Source: Owenia fusiformis (taxonomy: Eukaryota; Annelida; Polychaeta; Sabellida; Oweniidae). Taken from it: DNA of 64,000 nt. Below are positions 55,331 to 64,000 of the stretch, one piece after another; the first letter of the stretch is position 1; each line of letters opens with the position of its first letter. The position numbers were made by a program, and so were the translations under genes. The notes below the pieces were generated by a model. That model saw only the letters and a program-made list of their open reading frames with translations, was not told the origin of the DNA and ran no database searches. The stretch lies in contig CAIIXF020000012.1 of assembly GCA_903813345.2 (NCBI GenBank), positions 8,824,432 through 8,888,431 of the forward strand, read 5' to 3'.

Positions 55331-56628
55331 TGTTTCTCTTGAAGGAGGTTGGTTTCCTAAAACCCATGGACGAGTGTGTATTATTCCCTTGCATCTCACT
55401 TTCGGTTTCAGTTTCGATGCCGTAATTTTGTTATTTGATGTATATTACTCAAATAAATAAAACTTATGTTCAAAATGAATGAATTTGTCTTTGTTAATAT
55501 CTATTTTTGGTGAGAGCATAAATTATGAGGAAAAATTAGACACTGTCGTAATTTTGAAACGTCTCTGAAACTCCTCACCAATTATCGCCCACCTAGAAAC
55601 AAGACGCTTCACTTTGTGACGACGATTTCAGTTTCAATCGGGCAAACAAGGGAGAGTCGTTACTTAGGTCCAAAGCCTTCTCGATATTCCGGCTTTGAGT
55701 GATTGTTACAGCCGCCTTGGTAATCCAATATTTGTAAATCATGGTGACACACGCACAGTTGTAACAGTATAATTGCACTCCCCTCCATAAGTTTGGAAAC
55801 CTTAGCTCCCCCATTGAACTACGTGTTAAAGCCTTTTTATGTTTGAATTTTTATTAAGTTAACCTGCGCTGAAAATACTTATAATATTGATGGAAACGTA
55901 ACTGACTTTATTCCAATGCCTCCACATTTTCCGGCCAATTTTTTCCTCAATTACAATAAGTCGAAAATTTATGATAAATTTGAACCCTCCTACCTAGAGG
56001 ATGACAAGCCTTCTGACAATTACAGCTACCTTCAATACATTTCCCTTTGTCTAATTCCATCTTTGGATACTTAGCAATGCCTATAAGAGTCATCGTATGC
56101 AATGTCTTAATGCATAGATGATTTTGACTCGTGTAATTCTGTTTTCACATTCTTTAACATGTATTCTATCAACAATGTTTTCTGCCTCAACTCAATTATT
56201 TTGAGTCTTTCTCCAGTATTTCATTAATTGATATGAGAACTTTGATAAGGTCATAAAATCAGGTGGTTAGTTCCAGATGTATGAATGTTTACGGTCATTC
56301 TGTGGCATTTCCAAAGAAAGTAAGATGAGAAGTACAAGATTCATTTTTGCCATGGGAACAATATAGATATTGCTTAAATTTAAGTTGATAGTTTATGTAA
56401 TTTATTTTGGGCATGTTAAGTGGTATTGTGCTTTATATATTACTTGTTTTCTCTTTAAAAATGATATGGACCGTGCCGTCATCACTTTGGTTACCATAAC
56501 AACCATAAAATGATAAGTAATAATCATACATACATGAAAACTTGACAGTGTAAGGGAATAAGATAGGGGCACAAACTTACCAAATATGAACAAGATTGGT
56601 TTATTATTTTCATAATTACGAGGGTTGT
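55331..56628. other. Gene-free stretch
   Basis: No gene, RNA or repeat that I can support; small minus-strand frames (55593-55814, 56402-56644) have no recognisable content. Confidence 0.45.
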
Positions 56629-57661
56629 CCCAGAAGTAATGCACTATATGCTCTAACTTTTTTTAATATTCTTCAATTCAGCTGAAATTGTGTGTATATA
56701 ACAATTGAAGTCTTATATATTATATCCTGTAGTTTCAGCATCAAACATTTATATTAAGTCTTAATATGGTTGCTATAACAACATGGAGGTAGGGGTGGGC
56801 GGGGCAGGTACCAATTTTTCTAATTTTGAAAAGATCTAAAGTGTTATTTTATTAATATTTCTTTCCTTTAAATGATCAAAATTTTTGGGAAATTGTTAAA
56901 TTTTAATCAGCTTAATGTTAACCAAGTACAAATAATGACATTTAGCACTGTGATGTCATAATAACACATTTCAATAGTCACAAATTCAAATACAGTCACA
57001 GTCAAGAAATGGCAAAAATGGCTGCAAGTCTGACCTGATAACAGAAGGCCTTGCGTTTGGTGGCCTAATTCCATACTTCACTTGGACCCACAGCCACGCA
57101 AAACTATATACTATATATCAGTTAGAACTATAATTATGAGGTGGCAGAAGAGGTTTAAAAGAGATGATTTGACCCTGGATGACAACTCCAAACATGGGAG
57201 ACAAAAACTCTACAAGTCACAGTTGAAGAAATTGCCAAGAGTGTTTGACCTGACAGGCATCAAAAGTACATAACATGCAAAGGGCAATATTTTGAGAAAA
57301 TATGAAATGGGACACTTTGCAATGTACATCCATTAAATCTAGGATGTGCTCACAGTAATTTAGTATCTTAAAATGTATTTTTGAGCATACTTCTTATAGC
57401 TGCACAAAATGGTATTTGTTGATTAATTATTTCATATTTTCAATTTTTGTTACTTTCCACATGACCGTATAACCTGCCCCACCCTACCCAAACTCACCAA
57501 CTTGATTTTATTATGACATCAATATAGTTTTATCAGTCATCATGAAAATTTGTAGAATAATCAAAATGTCTCTAAGGAACATTTACTGAAAATTTCATGA
57601 AAAAATATCAATTATTGATAAAGTTAGAGCATATAGTGCATTACTTCTGGGACAACCCTCG
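56629..57661 (+). mobile_element. 1.03 kb mariner deletion derivative
   Basis: Inverted ends CGAGGGTTGTCCCAGAAGTA then ATGCACTATATGCTCTAACT, 43 bp and nearly perfect. TA on both sides (56627-56628, 57662-57663). A transposase N-terminal relic is readable at 57138-57205: RWQKRFKRDDLTLDDNSKHG then RQK (mariner WxKRFKxGRxSLEDxxRxGRP). The catalytic domain is missing. Confidence 0.92.
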
Positions 57662-57663
57662 TA

Positions 57664-58234
57664 TATATAGTTGTGCAAAACATTTTGAAAATGTGACTAA
57701 AAAATAGCAAAAAGTAGGTATTAGGAAAGGTCACTGAACAGAATCTTTTGAATTTTTTAAAAAATGTGCCAAATATATTGCTCTAAATGATACAATCTTT
57801 GAAAATTTGATATCATTCATAGAAAAAGAAAAAAATGAAAAACTGATTTGAAAAGCGACTTAATTTCCTTTTTATGGCCGCCATTTTTGTTTGAGACAAT
57901 ATTCTAAAATTTAAAAGATTGTATTAGTTAAAACATTATAATTGGCACATTTTCTGAGCAATTCAAAAGATTCTGTTCATTGACCTTCCCTAGCTCCTAC
58001 TTTTAGCTATTTTTCAGACACATTTTCAAAGGGCTGAAAAGGTTATTTCATCATGTTTAGGGTCATTCTGACCATGAACATTGTGATTCTGGACCTGTTT
58101 ATGGTATGTGGAACTAGTTGAATTGACTGGAGATCAAAACAGGACTCTGTTATCTTTGTTCAAAAAATGTCTCTAAGAATGCAAAAAAAATTGTCACTTC
58201 CTGTTTCGTCATTTCCTGTTAAGTATCATGGCAC
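57664..58234. mobile_element. Third copy of the TTAA foldback family, left arm truncated
   Basis: Follows the 18232-18974 family from mid left arm to the right end (GTCATTTCCTGTTAAGTATC then ATGGCAC), with TTAA at 58235-58238. Its left side is cut where the mariner element lies. Confidence 0.85.
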
Positions 58235-58278
58235 TTAAATGACCTAAATAAACCCAATCACCTAAGATTCATTGCATA

Positions 58279-58383
58279 GACCCGGGAATATGTATAATTT
58301 TAATAAAGATCAATTCGAATACACCAAGTAAATATCTCTTACTTGGTGTCCTCAACTCGATCTTTTATATAATTGTTCCCAGG
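58279..58383. repeat. 105 bp hairpin
   Basis: Arms CCCGGGAATATGTATAATTT ... ACACCAAGTAA and inverse TTACTTGGTGT ... ATATAATTGTTCCCAGG meet at AATATCTC. Confidence 0.8.
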
Positions 58384-58856
58384 CCTATGATTCATTGGAT
58401 TCTAAAACATCGATGCTACTATGTAATATGTTGACAACTTCTGTTTCAATATTTGCCGAATAATCTTTTCAACTGGTCCCAGGATTTATGACGCTATCCA
58501 TTATTCTACGAATTTGCTGACGCAAACCTGTTACAAACCTGGCTGCTCTTCTCTGCACCTGTCAAATATATCAATGTCTTTTTGATTGAGATTTCGCCTA
58601 TTGGGATTAGACTATCGCTATCGCCACCCAATCACTCATTTTTCACTTAATGTCTTCGAACAAATGACTGATATTTCAATAGGAATCATTACAGATGCAT
58701 GTTTAGAGAGACTTATTTCTATATTATTAACTATTTTTATCAAAAACTCACGAAGAAATTCAATCTGTCTATGTTTATTAAAAAAACGAGAAAACGGATG
58801 ACACTAGGTTACGCCCGATTACGCTACACTAACCCAAAAAAATTGGGCAACATTAT
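58384..58856. other. Gene-free stretch
   Basis: A plus frame at 58586-58801 has no recognisable domain; nothing else is seen. Confidence 0.45.
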
Positions 58857-58877
58857 AGTTAGTTAGTTAGTTAGTTA
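58857..58877. repeat. (AGTT)n tail of LINE-C
   Basis: Five TTAG/AGTT units at the downstream (minus-strand 3') end of LINE-C. Confidence 0.8.
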
Positions 58878-60040
58878 TATATTTATTAGAGTCTCACGCT
58901 GAATTTTTTACAATCATATAAAATCAATAAATAATTAAAACAGCAGCCCAGCCGGCATCGGCTTATGAGAGACTTAAAACTTGTAATTACTAAAATAATT
59001 CTCTTCTTTTCCTTATCATGTGTCCAATGGTTTTAGCAAGTAATCGTTGTAAAGAAGTGGTAGTTAGTATTACACAATATTTAACAAGTGTTGGTAGTGA
59101 ATCAAAATCGTGTACAGTCTGTTTTGCTTTTTCAAAGAGTGTTGTTCTTAAATCAGTATAAAAGTCACAGTCTATGAGGAAGTGCATCTCGTCTTCGACA
59201 GCATTTCTATTACAACAAGTACACAGTCGCTCATTAAGGGGGATACCGCTATACCGTCCGAGTTCAACGTTAATGGGAAGAGTGCCTGTTCTTAACTTGG
59301 CTAGATTGCTCCGTTCATGTTTATGCATAGGAATTCTAACATATTCCTCCGCCGTTACCATTTGTGTTTTATGTAATCGGTAAGTCCTGAGTTTATTACC
59401 GTTTTCAGGATTATGACGGTCGTTCCAAAGTGCGGCATGCCATTCGTCGGCTTCGACCTCAATACGATGGTCTTTAAGTGATTGTAGTATAGATCTTACA
59501 CCGGAGATTTCACCATCAGTGATAAGATTTGGTTTGTTATTATCTCGTAACAAACGCTGCATTTTATATTCCCACGAGTTATGCTGCGTCAGAGACCAAA
59601 GGTGAATTTTCTTTGTTATTCTGTGTTCTGACATGTTTTTGAGCCGACACCACAATCTCGTTGCTTCCACTTTTTGCTTAGTGTCAACTGAGACCCAACA
59701 CATATCTCCTTGTGTAGCTATGTTTGACGCGTGTTGGCCGACACCTAAGTAGAAACGCCGGGCTTTGTTCTGTACAATAGTTGCGGCTGCGCCTACTGTT
59801 TTGTTTGTTCCCCATACGCCGGCACTATAATGTAACACTGGTGCAACTAGACAGTCAAATAAATGGGTGTAAACCTCATAGCTTAAACCACCGTTGGCTC
59901 GTGATTTTGCCATTACTGCTCCCAAGGCCCTTGATCCTGACTTTGCAAGGATTGTTGCAGATTTCGTCATGTCCATGTGTTCATTAAGCGTTATATTTAC
60001 CCGGGAAGTTTTCTCCTTACACAATCTGTAGAATATATAG
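58857..60040 (-). mobile_element. 5'-truncated LINE (LINE-C), RT C-terminal region
   Basis: An open minus-strand frame, 60024 to 58990 (344 residues): LSYEVYTHLFDCLVAPVLHY then SAGVWGTNK is the post-thumb landmark of non-LTR elements; the C terminus has LCTCCNRNAVEDEMHFLIDC, a zinc knuckle of the C-x2-C...H-x4-C type. RT catalytic motifs are absent (truncated near 60040). The ORF is unbroken, so insertion is recent. The 3' UTR is short (~110 b) and ends in the (AGTT)n tail. It belongs to a different lineage from LINE-A, LINE-B and LINE-D. Confidence 0.87.
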
Positions 60041-60651
60041 AGATTATCCTATCTGAGGGTCAGGATATTGAGAGTTTCACACGTTAACTATAATATTTAT
60101 GCCCGAGGGATGTAAAGCTAAATCTAGATTTATATCCTGACCGCTGTTGAAAGTACAACTTTTTACAAACCTGCTTTAGCTCTATATACCTCAATCACGT
60201 TGCCCAATTATGGGATAAACAACATTGTGACAATTAGTATTGGGATAAAAGAGGAACTCAATACTTACAGTTGCATTGGAAGAGCCATTTTTTCTAATGG
60301 AAACTATTCATGTGCACAAAATAATCAAATAATCTGATTGGTTTAATTTAAACTTTAATGCGCATGTGCACGATATGTGCCATGTTTTTTCTAGTGATTT
60401 CGTTTCTTTTCATGGACTTTGTGTTTCAGTGTAAGGTTCCTCAAAAATAGCGGACCAATGACAGAATTAACAGGTAAAATCACCTCGAAATTTAAGACAA
60501 CTTTTTGCCTATAATAGCAAAACTTTTGTTTTATTTGTGCACTCTTATCTATCAGATAAGAGTCTCAGGGGTATGTAGGCAAATCCATTTTAAAAGGAAC
60601 ACTATGTTTAGTTTGAAAACTCGCCCTTTATAATTTTGTATCAGCACTATA
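60041..60651. other. Gene-free stretch
   Basis: No supported gene or repeat. Ends where the GPCR-upstream homology begins. Confidence 0.45.
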
Positions 60652-61110
60652 GTTCGGAAGAATTTGATGTTGTAACTCTTTAATTATCCCCATTTCAGTG
60701 CGTTCAATCGTTATTTGGCTTCGTATTTATATACTCAGATACTTTGGCAAGGTAACAAGCAAACCAAAGTAGAGTTGTTTATCAAATTAATAGTATACCC
60801 GGTATAAAAGGGTAGCTGGTCCTATCAAATTTTGGTCGTACTCTCTATTGATTTATATGGTGACCTAATAGCAATTATTTTCCTTATTATTTATACACAG
60901 TCAGGGCCAGTAAGGGCCGTAAGTAAAGGGGACCATAATCCCCAGGGGACCATAATTTCTTGTACACCGGGTCAAATAACAAAATTATACTGGGGCCACA
61001 CCTAAGCTAGGTATTTTGCAATCAGGGGATAATTGCCCGTATATTCCAGTGTCATTATATTAATCATCTGCCTACTTCTTTCATATTTAACTGATACCCA
61101 AACTTATTAC
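60652..61110. repeat. Distant copy of the GPCR upstream region
   Basis: AGTTCGGAAGAATTTGATGT then TGTAACTC, CTTCGTATTTATATACTCAG then CTTTGGCAAGGTAACAAGC and later ATTGCCCGTATATTCCAG, ATCTGCCTACTTCTTTC and ACTGATACCCAAA follow the order seen at 52885-53455. No GPCR remnant was recognised on the side where it should lie (below 60650). It also contains a local duplicate GGGGACCATAATCCCC / GGGGACCATAATTTC at 60938-60960. Confidence 0.6.
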
Positions 61111-61780
61111 GATTATTAAACATAAATAATTAATTTCACTAAGCTACATGTGTATGAGATTCTTTATTTAAAATGAACGACAAAATATATGCATACTATT
61201 TACAGTGTACAATACATAATCAATTGGATGAGCAGTTAACTATTTTTCAACATGTTCAAAAATCAATCAAAATTAAAAATACTGTCGGCTAAAAAATATA
61301 TGCTGTTCTTATTCTGTTAACCATTGGATATACAACTTTTAAATTGGATAATTTTCACAGATGTATAGTCTTGGATAATCCAGGGTTACCAAATAATATT
61401 TCATTACACGTAATACCTACGAAATGCTTATCTCATAAATATTTAACTTTTTTGCATTCATAGAACTAATGCACCAGGTTGTCCTGAACTAAACAATCTT
61501 GACACAGTTCATTTTGTACTTCTTCATTAATTTTCTGGTGGAAATATTCTATGCATAATTTTCCACTGTAATTCTATCATTTTTGTTTCTATAAATAATT
61601 CTTTTGTAAGGGTCCATTGTTTTTCACTAAATCTATCTGGACCAATGGTCAATCTATGTTTAGTTAATTCAAGTCCTACATTTTTACATGTTAAATCTTT
61701 TACATTAATGTTTCTGAAAGAAAGTCTTGAAATAATAGAATTGACTATTGTATACTGAAACCAAGTATAGGGTTTATTCT
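61111..61780. other. AT-rich stretch, probably LINE-D 3' region
   Basis: No open frame. Parts of the minus strand may be decayed LINE-D sequence, but I cannot set the edge. Confidence 0.35.
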
Positions 61781-63420
61781 AAATAATACAACTCTATTAT
61801 TATACAAATTATCATTTTAAAGTCCATGGTTCTTATTGCATTCCTACCATGTAATTAACAATTTTTTTATAAAAGTTTGACTTTATGTTATCAATACTTA
61901 TGAATTTAGCCTCTGATACAGAAGACTTAAACACACTCAGGTTTTGCCTAGTTTATTAAAATACAATTTTAACAGGTTTTTAACCCATTTTAATAAGTAC
62001 TAAGCTTTCTGGATAGTATGTACATGAATCATTTTTAAACCACCCTTGTTATAATCCTGTATTGTGATATCTCTTTTTACTTTTTCTGGCATCCGTTTCG
62101 GGTCTTCCTCTTTAAATTTGCTCTTTGACCAGAGGAACTTAAACATGTGAACATTGATTCGATTAAGCATGTTGTCAGGCATAACAAAAGTTTGCATTAA
62201 ATAATTAAACTGAGATGTCAATAATGACTTAATCAGTGTAATTCTGGTATTTTCTCGCATTTTTCGAATTTAGACTGCACATTGTCATCTAAATCAAAAA
62301 TATGTTTTTGTTGTGGAAAAAGATACACCTAACATTTGTATATCATTGTTTGGGAATAGCTTCCATTTAATATCTAAAAATTGTTCCTGGCTATATCTTT
62401 GTCTCCCAAGCCACATGGCTTCTGTTTTACGTTTATTTACATCTAAACCTGATATTTCTTTGAATGAGCTATTAACAGTGAATAGTTCTCTAAGTGATGC
62501 TTCATCTTTAACAAAATTTGTGGTATCATCAGCATACTGTGATATCTTGTTGATTGGATACTTATATACCTTCAATTTGATCACACTGACGAATTTCCAA
62601 TGCCAATGGGGCGAAATTACAGCCCTGCCGAATGCCCCTTTCAAGACTAAATGGCTCAGAAATCCAACCATTGTTATTTATACAACTAACACGTTCATTA
62701 TTTAAAACATTTATCCAGGTCGTCAAAAATGAATCACCGAAGCCAAATCTTCTAAATGAATCTAAAATAAAGTCTTTAGATATACTATCATACGCAGCCG
62801 AAAAATCCACTCCTACAATAATGCCATCTATTTCTTTATCTATTTAATATTCAATAATATCATCAATTAATCGAAGAGTCATACCAGCATATCAACCATT
62901 GATATATCCACACTGATCTTCATTTACAATCGATTTAATCACTGATTTCAATCTATTTGGTTGCTATCTTATAATCACTGTTTTGAACTGATATGGGGCG
63001 CCAGTTAGGCAGTTCCTCTCGGGGAAGGTTTTTTCCCTTATAAATTAATGTTATAACTGCTTGTCTTTGAGACCATGATAATTGACCATTTACATAGCCA
63101 TCGTTCAATGAATTCACTACTAGACTGTTAATTTTAAATTTTAAATGCCGATGTTTGTCCATTACTCTCAATCCTGGACTTGAATTATTGTCCATTGTTT
63201 TTAGGGCTTGGCTACATTCTTCTATAGTTAGAAGACCTTCACAATGATTGCGCTCCAGCTGGGACAGTTTGGGGAGATCAATGCTTAGGATATATTGAGC
63301 TAGCTTAATGGGGTCATAATTAAGGATACTCTTGTATCGAGTAGTGTATAATTGCACTTGTTCCTTCATAATATTCTCGTTTGATGTGACATTAATACCA
63401 TCTGCTGTTCTGCATGATTA
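61780..63420 (-). mobile_element. Decayed Tx1/L1-group LINE (LINE-D)
   Basis: Minus-strand pieces in order: QLYTTRYKSILNYDP ... LTIEECSQALKTMDNNSSPG ... LSWSQRQAVITLIYKGKNLP then NWRPISVQNSDYKI (63369-62953); MDFSAAYDSISKDFILDSF and ERGIRQGCNFAPLALEI (62810-62562); ISQYADDTTNFVKDEASLRE (catalytic YADD, 62671-62294); LFKFLWSK-type MFKFLWSKSKF, KVKRDITIQDYNKGGLKMIH (62260-62000). The QRQAVITLI...NWRPIS and QDYxxGGLKM motifs mark the L1/Tx1 group. At least three frameshifts separate the pieces and the 5' end is missing. Confidence 0.85.
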
Positions 63421-64000
63421 CATTGTTTCAAAGACCAGAACACCAAGGGACATTTCATTCATACTGAAGTCATGACAATACATGTATAAGTAAAAATTGA
63501 TAGCCAATACTCATAACCTCAAAAATAGTTGTAGATACAAGTACTCATACAAGATAGAGAATTCAGTCTCAAATGATGTGGGATAGACAAAATCCAGTCT
63601 CTTCCAAGTCCATAGGCGTTTTAAAGGGTCAACATCCATTCTAAAAAGCCGTCGCCATAATCTATTAAACACAAGAATTCACAATGGTCATCAGGAATTA
63701 AGACATACACATAGGTCTACGAGTGCATTAATGCTCCTACAATTCATATAATCTGAATAATCTGAAACGTTAGAAATGAACCCTTCAAAGAATGTATCAT
63801 GCCCCAAGTACGTACCGTAGGTACGTGGGTACGAGTTATAAGGTTTTCTATACAAAGCCCGAAGTATTGACTGAGGGAATACTAGTAGAGTGATCGAATG
63901 ACAATAACATAATTACACAAGGCAATACTAGTATACCTATTGTCAAAGGGCAAAACCCATAGCATTAAACTGTTTATTCCATAAAAATTCCAATCAGCAA
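63421..64000. other. Gene-free end of window
   Basis: No supported gene. A small palindromic cluster around GTACGTACCGTAGGTACGTG lies near 63807-63830. Confidence 0.5.

Overview
The window is animal nuclear DNA: AT-rich, with split genes that have GT-AG introns, 5' UTR introns, and a very dense load of DNA transposons, foldback elements and LINE relics. The four recognisable host genes are metazoan: cytoplasmic dynein light chain LC8 (DYNLL type), the splicing factor SRSF1 (SF2/ASF), an alpha-1,3-fucosyltransferase of family GT10, and an orphan peptide-type class A GPCR. The GPCR resembles the lineage-expanded receptors of marine invertebrates. I infer a bilaterian invertebrate (lophotrochozoan such as a mollusc or brachiopod, or an ambulacrarian); the species cannot be fixed from sequence alone.

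Layout. 1-7705: a decayed DNA transposon with ~370 bp inverted ends. Its coding sequence is split by two 5'-truncated LINEs, an LTR-like direct-repeat pair, and a 442 bp MITE sitting inside the reverse transcriptase of one LINE. 7.7-14.2 kb: gene-free, with a 1.7 kb inverted-repeat element filled by degenerate CCCGTA repeats and a copy of a CCCAACGAACGAAG-ended repeat. 14.9-24 kb: two housekeeping genes head to head over a shared promoter, DYNLL (minus) and SRSF1 (plus, four coding exons). 25.1-25.9 kb: a GGAT/ATCC-rich block. 27.6-30.4 kb: nested mariner and foldback elements. 30.6-45 kb: a fucosyltransferase gene whose ~12 kb first intron contains a 9.2 kb element with ~125 bp inverted ends and a 9 bp target duplication. 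45.3-49.3 kb: an apparently intact two-gene DNA transposon, with a Kolobok-like transposase and a divergently transcribed P2X7-ballast-type zinc-domain protein. 51.7-52.9 kb: the intronless GPCR, whose upstream region recurs at 54.0, 54.7 and 60.7 kb. 55-64 kb: LINE relics, a mariner deletion derivative and further foldbacks.

Most noteworthy: (1) an intron of SRSF1 holds ~1.3 kb of 20 bp tandem units, most resembling a 5' splice site (AAG/GAG followed by GTATGT), and another intron of the same gene holds a duplicate of its own exon-2 donor; (2) the 9.2 kb KpnI-palindrome-ended element has no visible transposase; (3) the transposase/P2RX7_C gene pair; (4) the precise MITE insertion into a reverse transcriptase; (5) a cluster of strong palindromes at 41.6-42.4 kb.
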